A DNA stretch of 33,550 nucleotides, taken from assembly GCF_000172555.1 (NCBI RefSeq), contig NZ_ABOX02000062.1:1-33550 (forward strand), read 5' to 3'. The position numbers and the translations under genes are program-made. Below are positions 8,166 to 16,368 of the stretch, in pieces. Within the stretch, counting starts at the first letter, position 1. Each line of letters opens with the position of its first letter. A model generated the notes under the pieces. The model did not search any database and was not told the origin of the DNA. It worked only from the letters and a program-made list of their open reading frames with translations. This DNA comes from Pedosphaera parvula Ellin514 (lineage in GTDB: Bacteria; Verrucomicrobiota; Verrucomicrobiia; Limisphaerales; Pedosphaeraceae).

Positions 8166-10505
8166 ATGCAAAAACCGAATCTAACTAAAACCCTCCTGCG
8201 CGCGGGCTCTCTGTTAAGCGCTGCATTTTTTCTTTTAAGTGCTTCGCGCGCAGAGGATGTTACCAACCGCTTCGGCTTTACCGGACCGGAGATTTTCCCG
8301 ATCGATCCTCAAATATCCCTTCTGCGATCCGCTGATCTCGACGGAGATGGCCTGAATGACCTTGTGCTCGTTAATAACGCCAGGTCTAAAATCAATTTAT
8401 TATACAACCAGACCGGCCAGACCAACCGGGTGAAGAAGGCCTCGGCGCGAGACATCAAACAGGAGTTGAACGAACTCCCACCTGATGCCCGTTTTCGCAT
8501 CGAGTCAATTGCCTCGGAAAAGCGTATTTCGGCACTCGTGGTAGCTGATTTAAATGGTGACGGTAAACCCGACATTGCCTACTACGGCGAGCCAAAGGAA
8601 CTCGTGGTAATTTACAATCAGGGCACAAATGGCTGGAGCGCGCCCAAACGTTGGGCAATTGATGACGGTCAGCTCACAGGAAACGCTCTGGTTTCCGGTG
8701 ACTTGAATGGGGACCACCTTACGGACCTGGTATTGCTTGGCGAAACGCAGGTGTATGTTTTAAGCCAAAAGAAAGACCATACCCTGGGCGAGCCCGAAAA
8801 AATTCCGTACTCAGGCTCAGTCAAAGCTGTGCAAGTGCTGGATATTGATGGGGATGGACGTAACGACCTTATGCTGGTCAACTGGGAGAGTCCTAATCCA
8901 TTCCGTTTCCGACTGCAAAATGACTCCGGCCAGTTGGGACCTGAAATTTATTTTGCAGTGCCTCCGATCCGTTCCTATACAACGGACAATCTGGAGGGAA
9001 ATGAAAAGAATCAAATTATTACGATCGCCCAGAACTCTGGACGCGCCCAGGTTTCTGAATTCACACGGAAAGCGGCGGAGGAACTTTCCGGTGTATTCAA
9101 GAAGGGCCAGTTTCAAGTCATGCCCTTAAACAAGAGCGATAAGGCCCGACGCGGCATGCTCTGGGCCGATGTCAACGGTGACAAGTTGCCCGACTTGCTG
9201 GTGGCAGAACCTGAGAGCGGACAGGTCTCGATCTACCTTCAAAAACCTGACGGCACATTGGAAGCTCCTAAAACTTTCTCTACGCTCACCGGGGTCAGTG
9301 ATCTGGCCGTGGGGGATTGGAACGGGGATGGCAAGCCTGACATTTTCCTTTTGAGTGGTGATGAACGTCAACTTGGCGTGGCCCAAATGGATGAGAAGGG
9401 TGGATTGCCTTTCCCAACCCGCATTCCTTTGGATGGCAAACCTCTAGCCATGGCAGTCGGCAAACTGAAGGCAGATGGCAAGCCAGTGCTGGCAGTCATC
9501 GTGGATCAGGATGGAAAACGTTCCCTGGTGACTCGCACTGCTGATGGTAAGAGCAAAACTCAGAAGTTGAATGAGAATTTCAAATCGAATCCGACTTCCA
9601 TTGCTTTTCAGGACGTGAACCAAGATGGGTTGGCCGATCTGGTTGTGCTGATTCCTTATGAGAAGATCAAAGTTCTGCTTCAAGTGACGGGCAAGGATTT
9701 CGATGAGCAGGATGTCGCGCCGCCCGGCGGCAGTGTCGAAGAGCCTTGGATGAGTTCGGTGGATGTCGATGGTGATGGAAAACCTGAATTGCTCCTGGCT
9801 CAAAAGAATTTTCTGCGGGCCGTGGTGCTCAAGCAGGAAGCTGCAGCTCAAAATTCCACAAATCGCGCTGGCTGGGTGTTCAGCGTTAAGGAACAGATTA
9901 ACGGCGCGGGAAGTAACTCACGACTCGTGGGTGTCGCTGCCCTACCGAATGGGACTAATGCCGTCAATTCGCTGTTTTTGTTGGATGCTGAGCGAAAGGT
10001 TCTGACACTTTCCGAGCGTGACAAAGCGGGTGTCTGGCAGGTCGTCCGCAACATATCCTTGCCCTTTACCTCCTTCACCAGTCTTCAATCGATTGCGCTG
10101 GGAAGCTCCAACCTGAACAGCGTTGCATTCCTTGGAAAGGATGCGGTGGGTTGGATGCCTCTTGAAGGTAAAGTTTGGGAATTTACGGAGTTGGACAGCT
10201 ATGAAACTCCAATCAAAGACGGCCATTTGAACGACATGGTCACGGGTGACTTGGACAACGATGGTCGAAAAGACGTCGTCTTTCTGGAAACCGCCAGAAA
10301 CTACCTCGACGTGGTTACTTTCGACGCCAATCGGAAACTGGTTCCAGCCAACCGTTGGCAGGTCTTTGAAGAACGCACCTTCCGTGGACGCCGTGGCGAC
10401 CTGCCCGAACCTCGCGAAGGTCTCATCATTGACGTAACCGGCGATGGCAAGAATGACCTCGTCATCATGGTTCACGACCGCCTTCTGGTTTATCCGCAGG
10501 AATAA
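8166..10505 (+). CDS. Secreted FG-GAP/VCBS-repeat protein (beta-propeller type)
   Basis: A 779-aa exported protein. Residues 1-29 are a signal peptide (ending SASRAED). At least ten calcium-loop motifs of the D-x-D/N-x-D-G form are spread along the chain, for example DLDGDGLNDLVLV, DLNGDGKPDIAYY, DIDGDGRNDLMLV, DVNGDKLPDLLVA, DWNGDGKPDIFLL, DVDGDGKPELLLA and DVTGDGKNDLVIM near the C-terminus. Such FG-GAP/VCBS units fold into one or more beta-propellers and are common in verrucomicrobial and planctomycete surface proteins. No enzyme domain or anchor is visible, so the role (adhesion, scaffold or carbohydrate binding) is open. A strong terminator closes the transcript. Confidence 0.9.
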   Translation: MQKPNLTKTLLRAGSLLSAAFFLLSASRAEDVTNRFGFTGPEIFPIDPQISLLRSADLDGDGLNDLVLVNNARSKINLLYNQTGQTNRVKKASARDIKQELNELPPDARFRIESIASEKRISALVVADLNGDGKPDIAYYGEPKELVVIYNQGTNGWSAPKRWAIDDGQLTGNALVSGDLNGDHLTDLVLLGETQVYVLSQKKDHTLGEPEKIPYSGSVKAVQVLDIDGDGRNDLMLVNWESPNPFRFRLQNDSGQLGPEIYFAVPPIRSYTTDNLEGNEKNQIITIAQNSGRAQVSEFTRKAAEELSGVFKKGQFQVMPLNKSDKARRGMLWADVNGDKLPDLLVAEPESGQVSIYLQKPDGTLEAPKTFSTLTGVSDLAVGDWNGDGKPDIFLLSGDERQLGVAQMDEKGGLPFPTRIPLDGKPLAMAVGKLKADGKPVLAVIVDQDGKRSLVTRTADGKSKTQKLNENFKSNPTSIAFQDVNQDGLADLVVLIPYEKIKVLLQVTGKDFDEQDVAPPGGSVEEPWMSSVDVDGDGKPELLLAQKNFLRAVVLKQEAAAQNSTNRAGWVFSVKEQINGAGSNSRLVGVAALPNGTNAVNSLFLLDAERKVLTLSERDKAGVWQVVRNISLPFTSFTSLQSIALGSSNLNSVAFLGKDAVGWMPLEGKVWEFTELDSYETPIKDGHLNDMVTGDLDNDGRKDVVFLETARNYLDVVTFDANRKLVPANRWQVFEERTFRGRRGDLPEPREGLIIDVTGDGKNDLVIMVHDRLLVYPQE

Positions 10506-10536
10506 AATTTCCAGCAGTAAGCTGGATCGAAAATTC

Positions 10537-10567
10537 AAGGCCAGTCTCGAAAGAGGTTGGCCTTTTT
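10537..10567 (+). terminator. Intrinsic terminator after the FG-GAP gene
   Basis: A 12-bp hairpin (AAGGCCAGTCTC pairing with GAGGTTGGCCTT, two G-U pairs) with a GAAA tetraloop is followed by TTTG. It starts 32 bp after the stop codon. Confidence 0.92.
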
Positions 10568-10586
10568 GTTTGACGATGCGGCGATA

Positions 10587-10901
10587 ATGTCTCAGCTTTT
10601 ACGTCAATTTATGCCGTTAATTCCAAGGTCGGGGAGGGATTGGGTTCGCAGTCTGGCTCACGCGCTTTTTGCCGGTTGCCTCATTGTGTGTCTGGTAATC
10701 TTTTGGGTCGGCAGCACTCAAAGCCGAGTCTTGCGTTATGCGGGTTATTCAATCGGACCCTTTCTTATGTCCTTGGCGTTGGGACTGGGACTCATTTGCC
10801 TTGCCCCAAGTCTGGATAAGCGTTTTCGCAAATGCGGCGCAGCCGTTGCTGTTTTTTCGTTTCTGGTCGGCTTTTTGACAATACCGGCGCTGGCGGAATA
10901 G
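10587..10901 (+). CDS. Small membrane protein with three predicted membrane segments
   Basis: A 104-aa protein I do not recognise. Three hydrophobic stretches are evident: residues ~23-42 (HALFAGCLIVCLVIFWVG), ~51-72 (GPFLMSLALGLGLICLAP) and ~83-103 (AVAVFSFLVGFLTIPALA), with basic residues on the loops (RSGRDW near the start and KRFRK between the second and third). The frame is open to a TTG at 10557, but that codon lies inside the stem of the previous terminator, so the ATG at 10587 is chosen. The gene stands alone. Nothing in the sequence tells transport from any other membrane role. Confidence 0.62.
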   Translation: MSQLLRQFMPLIPRSGRDWVRSLAHALFAGCLIVCLVIFWVGSTQSRVLRYAGYSIGPFLMSLALGLGLICLAPSLDKRFRKCGAAVAVFSFLVGFLTIPALAE

Positions 10902-10998
10902 GTGGTGTAACGGCGCCTCAATCAATTCGGTGATGCCAGGATATGTAATTCGGCCGCAGAAATTTTGCAAATTTACCCAGATTGGTTAGGACTACTTT

Positions 10999-11337
10999 AT
11001 GATCTATTCGACACCATTTGCAGAGCGGACCTTGGACCTGGTAAAGCAGAGTGGAGAACGCCTTACTTTGACCGTGCAGTTTGGTCCGATTTATAAAAAG
11101 GACCGCGATTTCAGATGTAAGATTGCGTTTATAGGGTGGGGCGAATCTCCTCCTGATATCTGGGGTGCGGATTCGCTTCAGGCTCTCATATCGGCGATCA
11201 CATTGGTTCACTCAATGCTTCATGAATTCGTAGTTCGCGGCGGGAGAGTGTTATACCCCGGGACCGAAATCGATTTTGACTTGGAGGGTTTCCTCACATC
11301 GCCAGAGTATCCGAGATCCGCTCAGGATGTTTCGTAG
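10999..11337 (+). CDS. Hypothetical 112-aa cytosolic protein
   Basis: No signal peptide or membrane segment. The pattern is mixed alpha/beta: a first strand ERTLDLVKQSG, then LTVQFGPIYKKDRDFRCKI, IGWGESPPDIWGADSLQALISAITLVHSMLHE as a helix, and a last part RGGRVLYPGTEIDFDLEGF. A DSLQAL helix after a strand pair with a conserved Cys or Trp is the style of small bacterial immunity-like or DUF6968-like proteins, but I cannot confirm a family by eye. The start ATG follows CTTT with no strong ribosome binding site. It converges on the large secreted protein, sharing a terminator region. Confidence 0.6.
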   Translation: MIYSTPFAERTLDLVKQSGERLTLTVQFGPIYKKDRDFRCKIAFIGWGESPPDIWGADSLQALISAITLVHSMLHEFVVRGGRVLYPGTEIDFDLEGFLTSPEYPRSAQDVS

Positions 11338-11420
11338 CCCTACCCAAAATTGCGTTACCGATTCCTACTCCGTTTTGTGGACCCGCTCAGAGTGGGGTAT
11401 GAGGAAAGCACCAGCCCAGC

Positions 11421-11450
11421 AAAAAAGGCGGGCCATTTCGGCCCGCCTTT
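11421..11450 (-). terminator. Intrinsic terminator for the minus-strand gene at 11468-13402
   Basis: An 11-bp stem (AAAGGCGGGCC with GGCCCGCCTTT, 5-nt loop) lies 17 bp past the stop codon of the minus-strand gene. Read on the minus strand it is followed by a six-T run. It may also stop the convergent plus-strand transcript, though its T run is only three long. Confidence 0.88.
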
Positions 11451-11467
11451 GATGCTGAAGTCTTCTT

Positions 11468-13402
11468 TTACTTCTTCAATTGAGGAGGCACCGGAGCGAA
11501 TACCTTGAAATTCAACCCGTCGCTATTCGCGCTGGCTCCATACACGGTGAAGTAGAAATATTTCGAAATCTTATCGAATGTAGGTAGCAGGGAAGGGTCA
11601 ATCCATTCCTTGATTTTTTCCGGATCACCCATTCCTGATGCAGCGACTAGTGGTGCCAGAGTACTGGATGCGGTGGCGGCTCCCAGATCCTTTTTCAAGG
11701 CTTCCAAACCGACGCGCATAGATTCGCTATCATTTGAATAGCCGAAAAGGCTTGTGCCGCTGCCGACCACCTTTTGGCTGGCATCACTCAGGCCGGGCGC
11801 GTCACGGAGGGACTTGCCTTCCTTTTCGCTGCTGCGCAAATATTCTTCGAGAATGGAAGTATCAGAAGTAATTGCCACATAGCCTCCGCTGGCGGCAAAA
11901 CTGATGGTGCCCGGCTTCGCATCTTTCTGACCTGGAGTTGCTGGAGTGGATACTGAATAGACCTTGTGCCCTAGAAACTCACGTTCTTTGGGGCCATTCC
12001 CGGATTGCCCCATAAAAATACCTGTCGTAATCTTAAGAGCGGTCGCCAACTGTTCGGCGTTGGGGGAGCCTAAAAGGAACAGGGAAGGAGGATTGTTCAA
12101 GTCGGCAAGCGTCTCACCCTTTGGCAATTTTTGATAAGTAATGATGTCGTTTCCCAGATTCCCGAACAGGTTCTTTTTAATGTCGAAGTTGGGATCCTTG
12201 TCCTTGGCACCGCTGTCAGCAGTGCTGAGCAGAAAGTTCAACGTGTTCAACGCCTGGGGCGAGATATCATTCACAATTTTTTGAATTCCGGCCCAGGTCT
12301 TCTGGCCATCAATCCGCCAACGTTGAAACTTTACGGCATCCATGGGAATGAATGGAGGCGGCACTGTTTCTTTTGGCTCGCCCGCCAATATTTTAAAGAT
12401 GCCCGAGCGACTGCTCTCAGGAACACCCAGGGAAATATTGAATTGAGCACCGTCATTCGCATAAAGATAGTTGAACGCAACCGTGTTCAGGCCGTTCAAC
12501 CCGAGTGCTGCCACAACCTTTTCGGGTTTGAAATCCATGGGATTGCCGGTCGCCGAACCTGATTCTGTAGTGTCTGCCGAACCTGTGAATGAACTAATCA
12601 GTGCCTTGGCATTAATCCAACCGAATAACGGGGCCTCGCGAAAGAGGGAGGCGTTGGCGGCAAACGAAGCTGATTCACTCAAAGTTTTCACCGACGCACC
12701 AGACATACAGGCCAGCACTTTTTCGATCACTTTAGGTGAGTCTCCAAGGATCAGCATCGATTCAGCCTGGCCAATATAAACCTGCTTTTTGGAGTCCGAT
12801 TTTTTCGCATCCCCGCCTTCTTTGGAATCCGAAGAAGTGGCAGTTGAATCGGCGGAGGACGAGCTCTTTCTTAGCGATTTCGGCAAGTCATTGCTGGAAA
12901 GGACCGCCACTGAAAACTCGATGTCACGAATTTTTTCCGTCTTGATACTTTTGCCGGAATCAACCCATTTCTTTTTCAGATCGGTCAGGTTGGTCTTGAG
13001 TTGATCGCTCTTATCCTTCGTATCGATTAGCAGCAACAACGCGGGTTCGGCACCATCCTTGCTTTTCCCATCCCAGCCATTTTGGGTTACGGCGAAAGTG
13101 AATTGTCCTTGCAGCAGGCCAGTATAATCGTCGAAGTGAATTCCCAAATCGCGTTCGAGCGGGGTGACATATTCGGATTTGAATTTCGAAACAAACTTGT
13201 CCTTGAAAGCCTGCACAGAAGGGTCATTCCAGAGCTGGCCTTGCGGCGAGTTTTTGTAAATGTCCTTTGCCTTGACGGTATCCGGAATGCTGAAAACAAA
13301 CAGGGTGTCGTCCGGCAGAAGTTTTTCCGCAGGGAGAACAGTAGCGCCAACCCGAAGGGCCAAACACGCGACTGCAGTCAGTATAGGTATAAGCTTTTTC
13401 AT
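11468..13402 (-). CDS. Large secreted protein of unknown function (DUF3352-like style)
   Basis: A 644-aa exported protein. Residues 1-20 are a signal peptide (MKKLIPILTAVACLALRVGA). The mature start reads LPAEKLLPDDTLFVFSIPD, the kind of opening seen in planctomycete and verrucomicrobial proteins loosely called DUF3352, in which a protein begins by referring to its 'PADT' strand. A low-complexity Ser/Lys/Asp linker lies at about residues 185-205, splitting two alpha/beta halves. The second half has repeated GLxxxxxTVAFNYLYANDG- and SLFGYSNDSESM-like strands. No catalytic motif is recognised. The protease gene follows upstream on the same strand with a 98-bp gap, so the two may be co-transcribed. 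Confidence 0.72.
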   Translation of the reverse strand: MKKLIPILTAVACLALRVGATVLPAEKLLPDDTLFVFSIPDTVKAKDIYKNSPQGQLWNDPSVQAFKDKFVSKFKSEYVTPLERDLGIHFDDYTGLLQGQFTFAVTQNGWDGKSKDGAEPALLLLIDTKDKSDQLKTNLTDLKKKWVDSGKSIKTEKIRDIEFSVAVLSSNDLPKSLRKSSSSADSTATSSDSKEGGDAKKSDSKKQVYIGQAESMLILGDSPKVIEKVLACMSGASVKTLSESASFAANASLFREAPLFGWINAKALISSFTGSADTTESGSATGNPMDFKPEKVVAALGLNGLNTVAFNYLYANDGAQFNISLGVPESSRSGIFKILAGEPKETVPPPFIPMDAVKFQRWRIDGQKTWAGIQKIVNDISPQALNTLNFLLSTADSGAKDKDPNFDIKKNLFGNLGNDIITYQKLPKGETLADLNNPPSLFLLGSPNAEQLATALKITTGIFMGQSGNGPKEREFLGHKVYSVSTPATPGQKDAKPGTISFAASGGYVAITSDTSILEEYLRSSEKEGKSLRDAPGLSDASQKVVGSGTSLFGYSNDSESMRVGLEALKKDLGAATASSTLAPLVAASGMGDPEKIKEWIDPSLLPTFDKISKYFYFTVYGASANSDGLNFKVFAPVPPQLKK

Positions 13403-13500
13403 GATTTAAATGAACCGCGTGTCGTAGGCACGCTCCTTGGTTAACAACAATATTTACGATTAGTTGCGCCCTTGAAGTCCCATGAGCCACTCATTCCAGC

Positions 13501-14364
13501 CTATTTGCTGGCTGTGATCGTCGGAGTCTGCCTACCCTTGCTGGGCGGCGGCAGATAACGATAGGGATTGCTCGGATTATCATTCGAATAGGCGTAGGCA
13601 TCCCGGTGGTCCAGAAAGTATTTCACCGCTCCGATCGGGATGGCAAATCCAAGACCTTCGCCAAAGGTGATTTTCATGTTCGTAATCCCTACCACTTCGC
13701 CACGCATGTTGAAGAGAGGGCCACCACTGTTGCCCGGATTGATCTGGGCTGTGGTTTGCATATAAAGTTCGCCTTGCAATTCACGGGTCTTGGTGCTGAC
13801 GATTCCTTCCGTGACTGTGCGTTCCAAACCGAGTGGACTGCCAATTGCGAAAACAGATTCACCCACTGCGAGGGCATCAGAATCACCCAACAGCACTTTG
13901 GAGAACTTCTGTGAGTCATTGTCTTCAATTTTGAGCAACGCCATGTCTTGAAACTTGTTCATCGCCAGGATTTTTACGTCCTTGTAAACCTTCCGCTCAA
14001 GCTGGCCATCCTTCTGATGGTAAACTTCAACCGAAATCTGGGTTTCGCCTTCAATGACATGGAAATTTGTAATCAGGTAGCCGTTCTCATTAATGATAAA
14101 GCCGGAGCCCAAACCGCCAGGGGTGCGAACCTGAACCACGGATTCACCAAGAGTGTTGACCAATTCCCTGACATCCTTGATCGGCAATTGGGTGTTCCCG
14201 TTTTGGTAATTGCCTGATTTACTTTCCACGGCAGCCAAAGTCGGTGCAGCGGGGCGACTTGCTGCTGTTTTGGATGGTGCAGGGGCGGGGGTTGGGGTGG
14301 TATCACTGGTAATCTTGGCCACTTGGTTACGTGGAATGACCAGGACGGTATAACCGATGTCCAC
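13501..14364 (-). CDS. Trypsin-like serine protease (HtrA/DegP type, no PDZ), 5' end disrupted
   Basis: 287 codons remain open. The protease core covers residues ~75-245 with a complete triad: His in ITNFHVIEG, Asp in FQDMALLKI, and Ser in NPGNSGGPLFN. GSGFIINENGYLITN upstream and the GIVSTKTREL block are also HtrA-like. A Pro/Ala/Thr-rich linker precedes the core, and no PDZ domain follows. HtrA proteins normally act in the periplasm on damaged proteins, so an export signal is expected. The only in-frame start here is a GTG inside what looks like conserved coding sequence, and the signal peptide lies upstream in another frame behind a stop codon (see the entry at 14365-14498). If translated from GTG, the product would be cytosolic. 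Confidence 0.82.
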   Translation of the reverse strand: MDIGYTVLVIPRNQVAKITSDTTPTPAPAPSKTAASRPAAPTLAAVESKSGNYQNGNTQLPIKDVRELVNTLGESVVQVRTPGGLGSGFIINENGYLITNFHVIEGETQISVEVYHQKDGQLERKVYKDVKILAMNKFQDMALLKIEDNDSQKFSKVLLGDSDALAVGESVFAIGSPLGLERTVTEGIVSTKTRELQGELYMQTTAQINPGNSGGPLFNMRGEVVGITNMKITFGEGLGFAIPIGAVKYFLDHRDAYAYSNDNPSNPYRYLPPPSKGRQTPTITASK

Positions 14365-14498
14365 TACCAGTCTCTTAGAAGATCAGCTAAAATTTTTCCT
14401 GAAACCGAGGCTTTATCCTAGAGTTGGATGACATCGGCCATGGAAGCATAGAGCCCCAACGCAAGCAGAGTCATCAAAACAACAGACTGTTTTAACAT
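14365..14498 (-). pseudogene. Disrupted 5' end of the serine protease gene (signal peptide separated by a stop and a frame change)
   Basis: On the minus strand an ATG at 14498-14496 opens 26 codons that make a textbook signal peptide (MLKQSVVLMTLLALGLYAS, then MADVIQL), ended by TAG at 14420-14418. The same frame continues past the TAG with DKASVSGKILAD, which is good coding sequence, then meets a second stop. The protease frame (VVDIGYTVLVIPRNQVAKI) takes over one frame away, at about 14375-14395. So one nonsense codon and one small indel separate the export signal from the protease. Seen directly; whether it is real decay or read error is not known. Confidence 0.72.
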
Positions 14499-14574
14499 GG
14501 CATGACATTACCGGCGGTGGGCATCTTTGACAAGACGCGCTTGCATAAAGTTTTTATGTTGTCGTAACACAACA

Positions 14575-15192
14575 CTATTCGCCAGCTTGACTGTTTGTTA
14601 TGACATTAGCCCTTGCTTGAGTGATGAGTTCCAGAGCGGTTTGGTAGTCCTCTGGTGTGTTGATGTTTCGCAGTTGGTTCTTCCAGGTTCGTGGCGGGCG
14701 AATCGATCTTGCGTCCAAAGCTTTTGCGAGCTCCTGAAGGGATAACTGTTGTGCCTCGATTTGCCGGGCAACCAAGGGGAGGCAAACTTCCCTTCGAAGG
14801 AGCAGGGGAAATCCTGCAAAACCGCCATGATCCACGAAGAGAGCTTTTTGTGAGGATTTCAACATTCGACACAGTTTCATCAATATTTCGGAAGAGAGGA
14901 ATGGCATGTCACAAGCAACGAAAAGCAAAATGTCAGCTTTGCTGCTTTGTAAACCTGTGTAAATACCGCCTAGAGGTCCACAACGGGGAACAATATCCCG
15001 TCGGATAATGCGGACTGGCATGCCTGACTGCTTTCCAACTGCACGAATATGCTCCAACATCGTGAGCCTACCCAGTTTGAGTCTGCTCTTATCCCGGCCC
15101 ATGCGAGAACTCAGTCCTCCGGCTAAAATGCAAATCTCGGCAACCTCTTTAGTGGTAGCATGTTGTGAATTAATTGTTGAGGTTTTAGCCAC
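14575..15192 (-). CDS. mobA: Molybdenum cofactor guanylyltransferase MobA
   Basis: A 205-aa cytosolic protein. MobA joins GMP from GTP to molybdopterin to make the MGD cofactor. The nucleotide-binding start LAGGLSSRMGRDKS (residues ~23-36), RCGPLGGIYTGL (~70-81), the metal-binding ACDMPFLS (~93-100) and the late NINTPEDY (about residues 178-185) are all diagnostic. The GTG start is supported by an AGGGA ribosome binding site about 4 nt upstream; no ATG fits, since the first conserved motif begins ~22 residues in. It stands alone here, without other molybdenum-cofactor or molybdoenzyme genes, and is divergent from rpsB. Confidence 0.93.
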   Translation of the reverse strand: MAKTSTINSQHATTKEVAEICILAGGLSSRMGRDKSRLKLGRLTMLEHIRAVGKQSGMPVRIIRRDIVPRCGPLGGIYTGLQSSKADILLFVACDMPFLSSEILMKLCRMLKSSQKALFVDHGGFAGFPLLLRREVCLPLVARQIEAQQLSLQELAKALDARSIRPPRTWKNQLRNINTPEDYQTALELITQARANVITNSQAGE

Positions 15193-15514
15193 GGATTCCC
15201 TAGCTTATGCTGACTGTTGTTCCTCGTAAATACGTGAATTTATGACTTTTTAAGCCAAATCATCGCGACGAAAAGTGGGGTAACTCTGGTAAAATCCTCG
15301 ATTTAGGCCTAAAATAACAGTTGCCAGTTCGGGTGATTTTGGTATTTTGCTCAGCCCTTTTCGTGGGACTTAGCAATTTGTCGCGCAAGTGGGAACGGTC
15401 TTAAAAATACCTGTGCTCGTGTGAGCGTGGGTGACCACAACAACACTCAAGTCAATCCCGTGTTCCGCGGGATGGTTCGCTGAAAATGGCGGACTTGTAA
15501 CAAAAGGAAATATT
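15193..15514 (+). promoter_or_regulatory. Divergent mobA/rpsB intergenic region with the rpsB leader
   Basis: No gene is seen. A possible rpsB promoter is TTGTCG (15378-15383), a 17-nt spacer and TTAAAA (15401-15406), a weak match. This would give a leader of about 100 nt. Inside it, ATCCCG (15455-15460) can pair with CGGGAT (15468-15473) as a small hairpin. AAAGGA at 15503-15508 is the ribosome binding site that selects the GTG start at 15515. S2 is known to regulate its own leader in E. coli; whether this one does is untested. Confidence 0.4.
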
Positions 15515-16288
15515 GTGAGTATTAATGTCGGTGTAAAAGAATTATTGGAAGCAGGCGTTCACTTTGGTCACCAGACCAAGCGCTGGAATCCCAAGATGAA
15601 ACCTTTCATCTTCGATGCTCGTAACGGGATTCATATCATTGACCTCAGCAAGACACTCGCCGGCCTCCAAGCCGCCTGTGATTTTCTAACCACCACTGTC
15701 AGCAAGGGCGGTCGCGTGCTGTTCGTAGGCACCAAGAAGCAAGCCCAGGAAGCCGTCAAGGAAACCGCGAAGGAATGCGGCCAGTTCTTTGTAACGGAAC
15801 GCTGGCTCGGTGGTACCCTCACCAATTTCCAGACGGTCAAGAAGTCGATCGCCCGGATGAAGCAGATTGAGAAGATGGAAACTGATGGCGGCATCAATCA
15901 GTACGTCAAGCAGGAGCAATCAGCCATTCGCCGCGAACATGCCCGTCAATTCAAGTATTTTGATGGTATCCGCTCGATGGACAAGTATCCAGCCGCGATG
16001 TTCCTTGTCGATATCAAGCGCGAACACAACGCTGTGGCTGAAGCCCGTCGCTTGAACATTCCGGTTGTCGCTCTCGTTGACACCAATTGCGATCCTGATC
16101 TCGTGGATTTTCCGATCGCTGGCAACGATGACGCTATTCGCTCTGTGCGCATGGTTTTGAATACAGTTGGCCAGGTCATCACCCAGGCCCAGGCTGAATA
16201 CGAAGCCAAGCACGCCCGTCGCAAGACTGTGGAGCCAGCTGAAGCTGCTCCTGCTGCCCCGGAGCAGACCATCGGCGCTCAGGCTTAA
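15515..16288 (+). CDS. rpsB: 30S ribosomal protein S2
   Basis: A 257-aa protein, in the usual S2 length range. S2 sits at the head-body junction of the 30S subunit and is needed for S1 binding. The opening [22 protein letters not shown] is invariant in the family, followed by [47 protein letters not shown] and the [12 protein letters not shown] block. An Ala/Pro/Glu tail ends it. The frame is open upstream to 15431, but conservation begins at the GTG at 15515, which has a good ribosome binding site. It heads the classic rpsB-tsf pair. Confidence 0.97.
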   Translation: MSINVGVKELLEAGVHFGHQTKRWNPKMKPFIFDARNGIHIIDLSKTLAGLQAACDFLTTTVSKGGRVLFVGTKKQAQEAVKETAKECGQFFVTERWLGGTLTNFQTVKKSIARMKQIEKMETDGGINQYVKQEQSAIRREHARQFKYFDGIRSMDKYPAAMFLVDIKREHNAVAEARRLNIPVVALVDTNCDPDLVDFPIAGNDDAIRSVRMVLNTVGQVITQAQAEYEAKHARRKTVEPAEAAPAAPEQTIGAQA

Positions 16289-16298
16289 ACTTATCGGT

Positions 16299-16342
16299 GG
16301 AACGCGGTTCAGGCCGATGGGTCGTACCGCGTTCCTTCTTTT
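16299..16342 (+). terminator. Hairpin with T-rich tract between rpsB and tsf (attenuator or processing site)
   Basis: A perfect 10-bp stem (GGAACGCGGT, 16299-16308, with ACCGCGTTCC, 16326-16335) has a 17-nt loop and is followed by TTCTTTTT. It starts 11 bp after the rpsB stop. It would lower read-through into tsf, as is known for rpsB-tsf in other bacteria. Confidence 0.75.
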
Positions 16343-16368
16343 TAACTCTCAAGAAAAAGGAATTTATT

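Noticed and set aside
10557-10586. N-terminal extension of the small membrane protein from a TTG
   Set aside because: The TTG lies inside the terminator stem of the FG-GAP gene; the ATG at 10587 is far more likely.
15431-15514. Upstream extension of rpsB
   Set aside because: S2 conservation starts at [10 protein letters not shown], just after the GTG at 15515, which has a good ribosome binding site.
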